From NCBI RefSeq assembly GCF_018324205.1, contig NZ_AP023356.1, positions 4,233,501 to 4,297,500 of the forward strand: a stretch of DNA of 64,000 nt, written 5' to 3'. Both the position numbers and the translations under genes were made by a program. Position 1 is the stretch's first letter; the number at the start of each line of letters is the position of its first letter. Source of the stretch: Actinoplanes ianthinogenes (GTDB lineage Bacteria > Actinomycetota > Actinomycetes > Mycobacteriales > Micromonosporaceae). Shown piece after piece: positions 16,322 through 26,330 of this stretch. Under the pieces are notes generated by a model that saw only the letters and a list, made by a program, of their open reading frames with translations, was not told the DNA's origin and did not search any database.

Positions 16322-18034
16322 ATGCCAGTTCCGGGTGACGGCTCCGACGAGACCGCGGCCGCCACACCACCAGATCAAGACCCTTTACGGTACGCGTCGG
16401 GCACGGCCGCCGCGGCCACCCCGACACCCACGCCGTCCACCGCGCCGCACGAGCCGCCGCCGCGGACCGACACCCGGGTCGGCCCGCCGCGCACACCGCC
16501 GGCGGCCGACGAGCCGTCGATCCGTTTCGCCCAGCCGGTCGACCCGTGGGCCGAGGCGGAGGCGGCGGCTCGCGAGTCCGGCAGCCCGCCGCCGTACTCG
16601 ATGGCGCCCCCGGCCACCGTGACGGCGGCGACCGAGGCCGGGCCGACCTGGCCGGTCGCCACCACGGGCGAGGCGGGCGGCCGGCGGTCGTACCGTAAAG
16701 GGTGGTGGATCCTCGGTGGGGCGGCAGCGGCCGCGACCGTCGCGCTCACCGTGACCGCCGCCTACCTGTTCTGGCCCGGCTTCCGGGCCCTGGACTTCCA
16801 CGACCTGCAAGACGTCGCCCGCCTCGACCCGGCCGTGCCGATCACGTCGGGCTGGGCGCAGACCGCGGTGCGTGGCGACCGGGCCTACCTCGCCGGCACC
16901 AGCGAGTCCGGCGAGGCCGTGGTGACCGCCTACGACCTCGATGCCGGCCGGGAGCTCTGGAAAAGCACGAAGGCCGGCACGGCGCGCGCCTGGTCCCGGA
17001 TCTGGGCGCTGCCCGGAGCCGCGGTGCTGCTCACCGAGCCGGACTACACCACGAGCACCGCCCGCCTGGTGGTGCTGGACGGCAGGACCGGCGCGGTGCG
17101 CTGGGAGAAAACGCTGCACAGCTCGGACGACGACGTGCAGTTCGGCGCCGACATCGTGCTGGTCGAGGACCACGACGCGAAGACGCTGCACGGTTACGAA
17201 CTGGCCACCGGCGAGGAGCGCTGGCACGCCGACAACCCGGCCGGCACCTCGCTGGGCGGCCAGATCCCGGTGACCGGCCAGGACGATCTGGACGGGACGT
17301 CCGGCACCCAGGGCAGCGTGACCACCCCGGACCTGAGCGACGGCGACCAGGTGGTGCAGTTCGCCAGTGACCGCTCGGCCCGGGTGATCAACGTGCACGA
17401 CGGCACGATCGGCCCGTCGCGGGCGGACGTCGCCTACGGCAGCAGCGAGTGGAAGGTCGCGCACGACGGCCGGCTCTTCGTCGAGGAGTCCAGCAGCCAC
17501 CGGCTGCTCGCCTACGACCTGAAGAATTTCGACACCAGTGAGCCGCAGCTGCTGTACACCGCGAAGAAGGACGGCACGGTCAGCAGCCTCGCGCCGTGCG
17601 GCGACGACCGGATCTGCTTCATCGAGACACAGTCCTACGCCTACGACAGGTCCGAGGTGGTGGCCGTCGACCTGGAGCAGCACCGGGAGGTGTGGCGCAA
17701 GACCACGCCGCGGGCCAAGTGGCTGATCCCGGTCGGCGACACGGTGCTGGCCGTCGGCGACGAGTCGACCACGCTCTACGACGCCGACGGCAAGCCGGAG
17801 TGGGAGGGCCTGAAAGGCACGGCCGCCCGGCTCGACGGCGGCAACGTGCTGCGCTTCTCCGACGACCTGTCCACCTCGGTCGGCGACCGGTACCTCGACG
17901 GCGTGCACCTCGGCGACACCAAGGTGCCGATCGGGGCGTTGCAGGACGTGCGCAGCAGCAGCTGCTCGTGGAACACGTCGGTGGTGGCCTGCGCCGGCGA
18001 GAAAGACTTCGTGATCAAGCAGTTCGCCGGCTGA
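16322..18034 (+). CDS. Membrane-anchored PQQ-like beta-propeller protein
   Basis: 570 residues from ATG 16322, which follows GGAGGCGACGAA. Residues 1-120 are a disordered Pro/Thr/Ala-rich cytoplasmic tail. A single transmembrane helix follows (WWILGGAAAAATVALTVTAA), then an extracytoplasmic domain of about 400 residues with recurring blades of the form V-x-A-Y-D-L-x-x-G-x-E-L-W (VVTAYDLDAGRELWK, VVLDGRTGAVRWEK, LHGYELATGEERW). No PQQ-enzyme active site is seen, so it is more likely a binding or sensor protein. It is one of four such proteins in the window. Confidence 0.82.
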   Translation: MPVPGDGSDETAAATPPDQDPLRYASGTAAAATPTPTPSTAPHEPPPRTDTRVGPPRTPPAADEPSIRFAQPVDPWAEAEAAARESGSPPPYSMAPPATVTAATEAGPTWPVATTGEAGGRRSYRKGWWILGGAAAAATVALTVTAAYLFWPGFRALDFHDLQDVARLDPAVPITSGWAQTAVRGDRAYLAGTSESGEAVVTAYDLDAGRELWKSTKAGTARAWSRIWALPGAAVLLTEPDYTTSTARLVVLDGRTGAVRWEKTLHSSDDDVQFGADIVLVEDHDAKTLHGYELATGEERWHADNPAGTSLGGQIPVTGQDDLDGTSGTQGSVTTPDLSDGDQVVQFASDRSARVINVHDGTIGPSRADVAYGSSEWKVAHDGRLFVEESSSHRLLAYDLKNFDTSEPQLLYTAKKDGTVSSLAPCGDDRICFIETQSYAYDRSEVVAVDLEQHREVWRKTTPRAKWLIPVGDTVLAVGDESTTLYDADGKPEWEGLKGTAARLDGGNVLRFSDDLSTSVGDRYLDGVHLGDTKVPIGALQDVRSSSCSWNTSVVACAGEKDFVIKQFAG

Positions 18035-18048
18035 TTCCCCCCACGGAA

Positions 18049-18076
18049 AGGGCCGCCCGGATCACCGGGCGGCCCT
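18049..18076. terminator. Bidirectional intrinsic terminator
   Basis: A perfect 12-bp stem, AGGGCCGCCCGG / CCGGGCGGCCCT, with an ATCA loop, lies between two convergent genes (stops at 18034 and 18099). It is followed on the plus strand by GTTCTGTTG. It can serve both the beta-propeller gene and msiK. Confidence 0.8.
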
Positions 18077-18098
18077 GTTCTGTTGCCTCAGCGCTGGA

Positions 18099-19184
<1,086 letters not shown>

Positions 19185-19321
19185 GGTGAATCGACTTCCT
19201 TTCCACCGGCAGGAACGTGCCGGACGATCCGAGTAGAAGGAACAGCCCCGCCACTGTATTTGCCTTCGACCCACATGCCAAGGTGGCGATTACATAACGG
19301 GACGTTATGCTGATGCCCGTC

Positions 19322-19395
19322 GCCTCCATAGCTCAGTTGGCTAGAGCATCCGTCTTGTAAACGGAAGGTCGTCGGTTCGAGTCCGACTGGGGGCT
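19322..19395 (+). tRNA. trnT: tRNA-Thr (anticodon TGT)
   Basis: 74 nt. Acceptor arms GCCTCCA / TGGGGGC pair over 7 bp with one G-T. The D arm (GCTCAGTTGGCTAGAGC), the anticodon arm TCCGT-CTTGTAA-ACGGA and the T arm (GGTTCGAGTCC in the loop region) are all present. The anticodon TGT reads ACA. The discriminator is T. CCA is not encoded; the following bases are CCG. Confidence 0.95.
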
Positions 19396-19594
19396 CCGTG
19401 GAGGGGTTCCCTGTCCGCAGAAAGCGCGGACGGGCCCCGTCGCTTCGCTTACCTGGGGGCCGAGCCCCCAGACCCCCGCGTTACGGACGTTGCGGAATCG
19501 CCGGCTGTTGCGGATCGCTTGGCCGGAAACCCCGTGACGGTTTCTTGGGCTGTTGTTTGTGTTATCCGAGCTGCGCGGCGGCACTCTCCCATGC

Positions 19595-20527
19595 ATGGTG
19601 GCTGACCTGAGAACGATCCGGTGGCGCGTGGCGGTGCTGACCGCGGTATTGCTTGCGGCGCTGGCGGGGTGTTCGGACGACGCATCCGTGCCGATTGCCG
19701 CTGTCACGTCCGCTCCCGTGGGCACCGCGTCCGCGCCCTCGGCATCTCCCTCGGCGGTCGTGACTCCGCGGGTTTCTCGCACGTCGAAGGCGCCGGTGAG
19801 GAGCACGGTGCCGGTGCATGCGGCGGGGGTGCACACGGTGGTGATGGTGAACGCCACGGCGCGGGTGTTGTGGGTGGCGGCTACGCAGCAGAAGGAGCAT
19901 CCGATCGCGAAGACGCGGTGGCGGCTGCGGCCTGGGGAATCCGCCAGTGTGCGGTTGCCGAAAGGGTGGGGTGGGCGGATCTGGGCGCGGACCGGCTGCG
20001 AGGTCGACGGCGGCGGGCGGACCGTGTGCCAGTCCGGGTACTGCGCCGACGGCGAGAAGTGCGTGCAGCCGGATCCGGCGCCGACCACGCTGGCCGAGTT
20101 CGCCCTGGACGCCTGGAACGGCCTGGACTTCTACGACGTGAGCATGGTCGACGGGTCGAACCTGCCGATGTGGATCAATGTCTTCCACACCACGACGAAG
20201 GATCCGGTGAACGCCCGTGGCTGCTCCGCCCAGGGCTGCACCGAGCCGGTCGCCTGCCCCGCCGCGATGCGGGTGACCCACGGCGGGACGACGGTGGCCT
20301 GCAAGAACCCGTGCACCGCGTTCGACACCGACGAGACCTGCTGCCGGGGCGCCTGGGCCGGGCGGGAGAACTGCGTGCCGGCCAGGTGGAAGGTCGACTA
20401 CACCCAGGTCTTCAAGAGGGCCGAGCCGTTCGCGTACTCCTACGCCTTCGACGACTCGGCCACCATGTCCTGCAAGGGCGCCTGCGATTACCGCGTCACC
20501 TTCGGACTGAGCCCGGCCCGGCGGTGA
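19595..20527 (+). CDS. Thaumatin-like domain lipoprotein
   Basis: About 310 residues. A lipobox (LLAALAGC) predicts a lipid-anchored protein, followed by a Ser/Thr/Pro linker of about 60 residues. The rest fits a thaumatin-like fold: WRLRPGESASVRLPKGWGGR, IWARTGC, TLAEFALD, DFYDVSMVDGSNLPM, and many cysteines (CTEPVACPAAM, CKNPCTAF, TCCRG) ending with YSYAFDDSATMSCKGACDYRVTFG. Plant members are antifungal or glucan-binding; the bacterial role is not established. The start is uncertain: ATG 19595 is used, GTG 19553 and 19628 are alternatives, and none has a good ribosome site. Confidence 0.82.
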   Translation: MVADLRTIRWRVAVLTAVLLAALAGCSDDASVPIAAVTSAPVGTASAPSASPSAVVTPRVSRTSKAPVRSTVPVHAAGVHTVVMVNATARVLWVAATQQKEHPIAKTRWRLRPGESASVRLPKGWGGRIWARTGCEVDGGGRTVCQSGYCADGEKCVQPDPAPTTLAEFALDAWNGLDFYDVSMVDGSNLPMWINVFHTTTKDPVNARGCSAQGCTEPVACPAAMRVTHGGTTVACKNPCTAFDTDETCCRGAWAGRENCVPARWKVDYTQVFKRAEPFAYSYAFDDSATMSCKGACDYRVTFGLSPARR

Positions 20528-20539
20528 CCGCCGGGCCGG
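20513..20539. terminator. Palindrome across the stop codon of the thaumatin-like gene
   Basis: CCGGCCCGGCGGT (20513-20525) and ACCGCCGGGCCGG (20527-20539) form a 13-bp perfect inverted repeat centred on the TGA. It lies between convergent genes, since rlmB ends at 20546, and could terminate both. There is no T-run. Confidence 0.55.
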
Positions 20540-20545
20540 CGCGGC

Positions 20546-21670
20546 TCAGAGGCTGCGGCGCCGAGCGACCTCGGCCAGCGTGACCGCGGCCGCGACGCTG
20601 GCGTTGAGCGACTCCACGTCCGAGGCCATCGGGATGCTGACCCGCAGGTCACAGGTCTCGCCGACCAGCCGGGACAGGCCGCGGCCCTCGGAGCCGACCA
20701 CCACCAGCAGCGGACCGACCGCGGCCTCCAACTGGTAGAGATCGGTCTCGCCGTCGGCGTCCAGGCCGATCGCGGTGAAGCCCTGCTTCTGCGCCGACTT
20801 GATCGCCCGGGTCAGGTTCACCACCTGGGAGACCGGCACCCGGGCGGCCGCGCCGGCGCTGGTGCGCCACGCGGTCGCGGTGATGCCCGCCGCCCGCCGC
20901 TCGGTCATGAAGACGCCGTGCCCGCCGAACGCGGCCACCGACCGGATCACCGCACCCACGTTGCGCGGGTCGGTGATCCCGTCCAGGGCGACCAGCAGCG
21001 GCGCGGTCTGCTCCAGCGCCGCGGCGACCAGGTCGTCGAAGTTCTCATAGGCGAACGGCGGCACCTGGAGGCCGATGCCCTGGTGCAGCACGCCACCGGT
21101 CAGCCGGTCCAGCTCGGCCCGGCTGATCTCCAGGATCGGGATGCCCCGGTCGCCGGAGGTGCGGACCGCCTCGGCGACCCGCTCGTCGATGTCGATGCCC
21201 TGCGCCACGTACAGCGCCGTGGCCGGCACCAGCGCGCGCAGCGCCTCGACCACCGGGTTGCGGCCGAGCAGCAGCTCGGGGCCTTCCTTGATGGGGTTGG
21301 ACCGGCGCCCCGGCGCGACCCGCGGGCCGCGTGGACCGGCGGCCCGGCCACCGCCGCGGGTGGTCTGAGCGCGGGTGATGCCGGGCGCGCGACCGCCGCT
21401 CCGGCCCCAGGTGGTGTCTTTCGTCCCGGGCTGGCCGACCTTGGGCGCGCGGCCCTCGGCAGCCGCGGCGCGGCGCTCCTTCTCCTGCTTGCGGGCGGTT
21501 TTCTCGGGCAGTTTCTCGGTGCCCGAATAACCCTTGTGCCAGGGGCGCTCGTCGGCGGGCAGGGTCTTGCCCCGGCCCTTGAGCCCGGAGCGGTTCTTTC
21601 CGCCGGAGCCGCCCGCGGCGCCCTTCTTCGAGGTGGTCCGCTTGCTCGCGTTCTGTGAATTACCCGGCAT
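20546..21670 (-). CDS. rlmB: 23S rRNA (guanosine(2251)-2'-O)-methyltransferase RlmB
   Basis: 374 residues. Residues 1-125 are a basic, Gly-rich extension typical of actinobacterial members. Then come the SpoU N-terminal substrate domain (LLLGRNPVVEALRAL) and the SPOUT knot with motif 1 DPRNVGAVIRS, motif 2 VVVGSEGRGLSRL and motif 3 IPMASDVESLNASVAAAV. The enzyme uses SAM to methylate the 2'-OH of G2251 in 23S rRNA. Its ATG overlaps the cysS stop by one base (TGATG), so the two are coupled; the cysS-rlmB pair is common in actinobacteria. Confidence 0.93.
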   Translation of the reverse strand: MPGNSQNASKRTTSKKGAAGGSGGKNRSGLKGRGKTLPADERPWHKGYSGTEKLPEKTARKQEKERRAAAAEGRAPKVGQPGTKDTTWGRSGGRAPGITRAQTTRGGGRAAGPRGPRVAPGRRSNPIKEGPELLLGRNPVVEALRALVPATALYVAQGIDIDERVAEAVRTSGDRGIPILEISRAELDRLTGGVLHQGIGLQVPPFAYENFDDLVAAALEQTAPLLVALDGITDPRNVGAVIRSVAAFGGHGVFMTERRAAGITATAWRTSAGAAARVPVSQVVNLTRAIKSAQKQGFTAIGLDADGETDLYQLEAAVGPLLVVVGSEGRGLSRLVGETCDLRVSIPMASDVESLNASVAAAVTLAEVARRRSL

Positions 21671-23085
21671 CAGTGCTGCTCTCCTACCGTCCAGCGCGGC
21701 CCGGCCGGAGTGTCCTCCACCTGAATACCCGCGTTCTTGAGCTGGTCCCGCACCTGATCGGCGGCCGCCCAGTCCTTCCGTGCGCGGGCCTGAGCCCGCT
21801 GTTCCAGAGCCAGCGCGACGAGTCCGTCGATCACCGGCTTCAGGTCGTTGCCGCCCTCACCGCCGGCCCAGGCGGTGTCGAGCGGGTCGATGCCGAGCAC
21901 GCCGAGCATCGCCCGGACCGCGGTCAGCGCGCCCCGGATGGCCGGCTCGTCACCGGCCGCGAGGGCGGTGTTGCCCTCCCGGATGGTGTCGTGCACGACC
22001 GCCAGGGCGGCCGACGTGTTCAAGTCGTCGTTCATCGCCTCGGCGAACGCCGGCGGCACCGCCTTGGGCCGGCCCGGGCCGACGATCTCGGCGGCCCGCT
22101 GCACGAAGCCCTCGATCCGCTTGTAAGCCACCGCGGCCTCGCGCAGCGCCTCGTCGGTGAAGTCGATCCGCGAGCGGTAGTGCGGGCTGCCCAGGTAATA
22201 GCGCAGCTCGACCGGGCGGATCCCGGCCTCGGTCAGCGCGGCCAGGTCGATGACGTTGCCCAGCGACTTGCTCATCTTGGAGTCGCCCAGGTTGAGCAGC
22301 GCGTGGTGCACCCAGAACCGGGCGAAGCCGAGGCCCGCCGCCTTGGACTGGGCCACCTCGTTCTCGTGGTGGGGGAAGGTCAGGTCCAGGCCGCCGCCGT
22401 GGATGTCGAACTCGTCGCCGAGGTAACGCCGGGCCATCGCGGAGCACTCGATGTGCCAGCCGGGCCGGCCACGGCCCCACGGAGACGGCCAGTACGCGTC
22501 CTGCGGCTCGTCCGCCTTCACCCCTTTCCACAGGGCGAAGTCGCGGGGGTCCCGCTTGTCCCGCTCCAGGACCTCGCCGCCGGAGCGCATGTCGTCCGGA
22601 TTCTGCCCGGAGAGCGCGCCGTACTCGGCGAAGGAGCGCACGTCGAAGTAGACGTCACCGTTGGCGGCGGGCGCCGGGTACGCGTGCCCGCGCTCGATCA
22701 GCTCGGCGATCAGGTCGTGCATCTCGGTGATGTGCCCGGTGGCCAGCGGCTCGTAGGTCGGCGGCAGCACGTTCAGCGCCTGGTAGTCGCGGTCGAGCAG
22801 CAGCCGGTTCTCGAAGGCGATCGCCCAGTACGGCCGGTTCTGCTCCAGCGACTTCTGCAGGATCTTGTCGTCCACGTCGGTGACGTTGCGGATGAACGTC
22901 ACGGCCAGCCCCTCGTGCAGCAGCCATCGGCGCAGCACGTCGTAGTTGACCGCCGAGCGGAGATGCCCGATGTGCGGGGAGGATTGCACGGTGACGCCAC
23001 ACAGGTAGATCCCCACCTGACCGGGCGTCATCGGGACGAAGTCCCGGACCGATCGAGTGGCGGTGTCATACAAGCGAAGAGTCAC
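21670..23085 (-). CDS. cysS: Cysteine--tRNA ligase
   Basis: 471 residues. The HIGH signature is SSPHIGHLRSAVNYD, preceded by a zinc-site cysteine in YLCGVTVQ; further zinc ligands are in WHIECSAM and the GGGLDLTFPHHENE region, and the KMSKS loop is SKMSKSLGNVI. This matches class I CysRS, which charges tRNA-Cys. It is followed directly by rlmB. A 10-bp hairpin sits 15 bases upstream of the start. It is 26 kb from ispF, although ispF-cysS are often neighbours in this phylum. Confidence 0.95.
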   Translation of the reverse strand: MTLRLYDTATRSVRDFVPMTPGQVGIYLCGVTVQSSPHIGHLRSAVNYDVLRRWLLHEGLAVTFIRNVTDVDDKILQKSLEQNRPYWAIAFENRLLLDRDYQALNVLPPTYEPLATGHITEMHDLIAELIERGHAYPAPAANGDVYFDVRSFAEYGALSGQNPDDMRSGGEVLERDKRDPRDFALWKGVKADEPQDAYWPSPWGRGRPGWHIECSAMARRYLGDEFDIHGGGLDLTFPHHENEVAQSKAAGLGFARFWVHHALLNLGDSKMSKSLGNVIDLAALTEAGIRPVELRYYLGSPHYRSRIDFTDEALREAAVAYKRIEGFVQRAAEIVGPGRPKAVPPAFAEAMNDDLNTSAALAVVHDTIREGNTALAAGDEPAIRGALTAVRAMLGVLGIDPLDTAWAGGEGGNDLKPVIDGLVALALEQRAQARARKDWAAADQVRDQLKNAGIQVEDTPAGPRWTVGEQH

Positions 23086-23099
23086 CGTACAAGGGTACC

Positions 23100-23129
23100 G
23101 ACCGGGGCGATCGGATAACCGCCCCGGTC
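23100..23129 (-). terminator. Hairpin between the subtilase gene and cysS
   Basis: GACCGGGGCG and CGCCCCGGTC pair perfectly over 10 bp with a 10-base loop. On the minus strand it follows the subtilase stop (23152) by 22 bases and is followed by GTACCCTTGT. It may terminate the subtilase transcript, or form part of the cysS leader, since cysS starts only 14 bases further on. Confidence 0.5.
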
Positions 23130-23151
23130 GTCCGCAACCTCAGCGCCCCGG

Positions 23152-24834
23152 TCAGCGCCCGCCGACCGCGGCGTAGGCGTCCACGATGCCGTACCCGTAG
23201 AAGCCGTTGAAGTTCTTCCCGCCCTCACAGAGAGCGTCGTACTCGGCCGGGCGGCCCTCCTGCGCGTAGCTCTTCAGGCGCGGCTCCGGGCAGGCGTGCT
23301 CGGCGGCCGTGCGGTACAGGATCTGCTCGACCAGGGCCGGGGGCAGGGTCTTGCCGCCGCGGCGGAAGTCCGGGATGCCGTACCGGCTGACGATCAGGGC
23401 GCCGACGCCGGCCGCGTGCGGCGAGGCCATCGAGGTGCCCTGCAGGTACGTGTAGTAGCCGCACTTGCCGGCCTTGGTGCAGTCCTTGAACACCGTGCTC
23501 GCACCGGCCGTGGTGATGTTGCCGGCCTCGTCGACCAGGCCCTCCTCCTGCAGCACCTTCAGCGGGTAGCTGGAGAGGATGCGGTTGCCCGGCGTGTTGT
23601 AGGTGTCGGTGCCGAAGCCGTCCCGGGCGAACCCGCCCGGCGCGGCGACCGAGATCTGCTCCAGGCCGTAGTTGGAGTAGTCCGCCTTGGTGGTGGACGG
23701 GCCGACCGCCGAGACGCCGATGACGTGCGGGCCCTCGACCGGCAGGTCCCAGCAGGACGAGTTGTCGATCGGCCGCGAGTACGGGGCGCCGCCGTAGTCC
23801 GGGCTGGAGGTGTCGGTGCGCGGCTTGCCCAGGTCCTCGTGGTTGTTGCCGAGCGCGCCGAACATGGTCACGCCGCGGGCGTGCGCGTAGTTCAGCGCCC
23901 GCTTCATGCCGGTGATGATGGCCTGCTGCTCGGCCTGCGCCTGCGGGTTGTCCGCCGGGTTGGCCGTGCAGTTGTAGAGCCACGGGTCGACGTAGAACGA
24001 CATGTTGACCACGTCGATGCCGTGGTCGCCGGCGTACGTCAGGGCGTTGACCACCGGGTCGAGGAAGAAGTAGCCGGAGTCCTGGCCACCCTTGAGCTCG
24101 ACCAGGGTGACGTCCGGCGCGACGCCGGAGATCCCGCTGCCGTTGAGCGCGGCGCCGATGGTGCCGGCCACGTGGGTGCCGTGCCCGCCGTCGTCGGTGC
24201 CGACCGGGTCGACGCAGCTGGGCACCTCACAGCCCTGGTCGACGCCGTCGATGAAGACGTTGTCGATCGCCGGGATGTCCGGCGCGAAGTTGCGGGACAG
24301 CTTGGTGCTGAAGTTGGGCGCGAGGTCCGGGTTCGAGGCGTCAAGGCCGGTGTCCAGCACGCCGACGGTCACGCCCTTGTCGCCCGACTCGATCTTGCGA
24401 GCCTTGTCGGCCTTGATCACGGCCAGGCCCCAGAGCTTGTCGTCCAGCGGGTCGGCCTTGGCCGGGCCGTGGCCCTTGCCCTTGCCGCCGTTCCCGGAGA
24501 GGCCCTTCTCCACCCTCTCCATGCCGTTCGGCGCGTAGCCGATGGCCTTGCGCTGGGTCGCCCCGACCAGCGCGTCCGAGGCGGTCGCCTTGCTCTCGAA
24601 CGTCGCGTCGGTCGAGGTGACCCGGTATACACCGACGGCGTCGTTGGCACTGACGATGGTGCCGCCGGCCGCCTTGATCGCGGCGGTGGCGTCCGCGGCG
24701 GAGGCGCCGTCGGCGGCCACCACGGTGTAATCGGTGACCGCCGTCGGCTCCGCCACGGCGGGGCCCGGTGCACCGGTGAGCAACGCCAGGCCGGTCGCGG
24801 CGACGATGGCTCCAGCGATGATGCGTCTTCTCAT
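23152..24834 (-). CDS. Secreted subtilisin-like serine protease (S8)
   Basis: 560 residues. An N-terminal signal peptide (RRRIIAGAIVAATGLALLTG, cleavage near AVA) precedes an I9-type inhibitor propeptide (residues about 35-100). The catalytic triad is Asp in VGVLDTGLDASNPD, His in GGHGTHVAGTIGA, and Ser in YLQGTSMASPHAAGVGALIV, with the oxyanion Asn in MFGALGNNHEDLG. A 30-residue Gly/Lys-rich piece (LSGNGGKGKGHGPAKA) marks the propeptide boundary. The start ATG has AAGGAG upstream. It is exported and probably degradative. A hairpin follows the stop. Confidence 0.92.
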   Translation of the reverse strand: MRRRIIAGAIVAATGLALLTGAPGPAVAEPTAVTDYTVVAADGASAADATAAIKAAGGTIVSANDAVGVYRVTSTDATFESKATASDALVGATQRKAIGYAPNGMERVEKGLSGNGGKGKGHGPAKADPLDDKLWGLAVIKADKARKIESGDKGVTVGVLDTGLDASNPDLAPNFSTKLSRNFAPDIPAIDNVFIDGVDQGCEVPSCVDPVGTDDGGHGTHVAGTIGAALNGSGISGVAPDVTLVELKGGQDSGYFFLDPVVNALTYAGDHGIDVVNMSFYVDPWLYNCTANPADNPQAQAEQQAIITGMKRALNYAHARGVTMFGALGNNHEDLGKPRTDTSSPDYGGAPYSRPIDNSSCWDLPVEGPHVIGVSAVGPSTTKADYSNYGLEQISVAAPGGFARDGFGTDTYNTPGNRILSSYPLKVLQEEGLVDEAGNITTAGASTVFKDCTKAGKCGYYTYLQGTSMASPHAAGVGALIVSRYGIPDFRRGGKTLPPALVEQILYRTAAEHACPEPRLKSYAQEGRPAEYDALCEGGKNFNGFYGYGIVDAYAAVGGR

Positions 24835-24914
24835 GGAGTGCGCTCCTTGTGGGAGGTGAATCTCCGCATCTCATCGAGAAAGTTCGTTCATCGCAAGGTC
24901 AGAACGTATCTATT

Positions 24915-26309
24915 TCACGGCCTTGTCATCTTCAGAACATCAAGCGCCTCGTCGAGCTGGGCCTCGGTTAAGGTGCCCGCGCTCACGTGACCGCGTTCGA
25001 TCACTACCTCACGGATCGTCCGGTTGCTGGCCAGCGCCTGTTTGGCGATCGCCGCGGCCTCGTCGTACCCGAGGAAGCGGTTGAGCGGGGTGACGATCGA
25101 CGGGGAACCCTCGGCGTACCCGCGGGCGATCTCCTCGTTCGCCTCCAGGCCGGCCACGCAGCGGTCGGCGAACTGCCGGGCGGCCGCGGCCAGCAGCCGG
25201 ATCGACTCCAGCAGGTTGCGGGCCATCACCGGGAGCATCACGTTCAGCTCGAAGTCGCCCTGGGTGCCGGCGAAGGCCACCGTCGCGTCGTTGCCGATCA
25301 CCTGGGCGCAGACCTGCCGGACCGCCTCGGGCACCACCGGGTTCACCTTGCCCGGCATGATCGACGAGCCGGGCTGGAGGTCGGGCAGGCGCAACTCGCG
25401 CAGCCCGGCCCGGGGACCGGAGCCCATCCAGCGGATGTCGTTGGCGATCTTGTAGAGGCCGACCGCCACCACCCGGAGCTGCCCGGACGCCTCGACCAGC
25501 GCGTCCCGGGCGCCCTGCGCCTCGAAGTGGTCGCGGGCCTCGGTGAGCGGCAGCCCGGTCTCCTGGCGGAGCAGCTCGATCACCGCGGGGGCGAAGCCGG
25601 GCGGGGTGTTCACCCCGGTGCCCACCGCGGTCCCGCCGAGCGGCAGCTCGCCGAGCCGGGGCAGGGTGCCGGTCAGCCGCTCGACGCCGTTGGCGACCTG
25701 CTGGGCGTACCCGGAGAACTCCTGTCCCAGGGTGACCGGGGTGGCGTCCATCAGGTGGGTGCGCCCGCTCTTGACCACGCCGGACCAGGCCGCGGCCTTC
25801 TCCCGCAGGGCGCCGGCCAGGTGCTCGAGCGCCGGGATCAGGTCGTCGCGGACCGCCTCGGTGGCGGCCAGGTGGATCGACGACGGGAACACGTCGTTGC
25901 TCGACTGGGACGCGTTGACGTGATCGTTCGGGTGGACCGGCCGGTCGGCGGCCCGGGACGCCAGGGTGGCGATCACCTCGTTGGCGTTCATGTTCGACGA
26001 GGTGCCGGAGCCGGTCTGGAACACGTCGACCGGGAACTGGTCGTCGTAACCACCGGCGGCCACGTGTGCGGCGGCCGTGGCGATCGCCTCGGCCAGCTCC
26101 TTGTCCAGCACCCCCAGCTCGGCGTTGGCCCGGGCGGCGGCGCCCTTGATCCGGGCCAGCGCGCGGATGTGCGCCGGCTCCAGGCCCCGCCCGGAGATCG
26201 GGAAGTTCTCCACCGCGCGCTGGGTCTGCGCCCGCCACAGTGCGGCGGCGGGGACCCGCACCTCGCCCATCGTGTCGCGTTCGATCCGGTAACCGCTGTC
26301 GTCACTCAC
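24915..26309 (-). CDS. fumC: Fumarate hydratase class II
   Basis: 464 residues, close to the usual length. The fumarase/aspartase signature GSSIMPGKVNPV is intact, with the upstream GSGTSSNMNANEVIA and SGRTHLMDATPVTLG active-site stretches. Catalyses the reversible hydration of fumarate to malate in the TCA cycle; class II enzymes are iron-free and oxygen-stable. GTG 26309 is preceded by GGGAGGA. The start is 21 bases from the end of the AfsR-like regulator on the same strand. A second, class I, fumarase is encoded 4.3 kb away. Confidence 0.94.
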   Translation of the reverse strand: MSDDSGYRIERDTMGEVRVPAAALWRAQTQRAVENFPISGRGLEPAHIRALARIKGAAARANAELGVLDKELAEAIATAAAHVAAGGYDDQFPVDVFQTGSGTSSNMNANEVIATLASRAADRPVHPNDHVNASQSSNDVFPSSIHLAATEAVRDDLIPALEHLAGALREKAAAWSGVVKSGRTHLMDATPVTLGQEFSGYAQQVANGVERLTGTLPRLGELPLGGTAVGTGVNTPPGFAPAVIELLRQETGLPLTEARDHFEAQGARDALVEASGQLRVVAVGLYKIANDIRWMGSGPRAGLRELRLPDLQPGSSIMPGKVNPVVPEAVRQVCAQVIGNDATVAFAGTQGDFELNVMLPVMARNLLESIRLLAAAARQFADRCVAGLEANEEIARGYAEGSPSIVTPLNRFLGYDEAAAIAKQALASNRTIREVVIERGHVSAGTLTEAQLDEALDVLKMTRP

Positions 26310-26330
26310 CGGACCATCCTCCCTCGCGGT

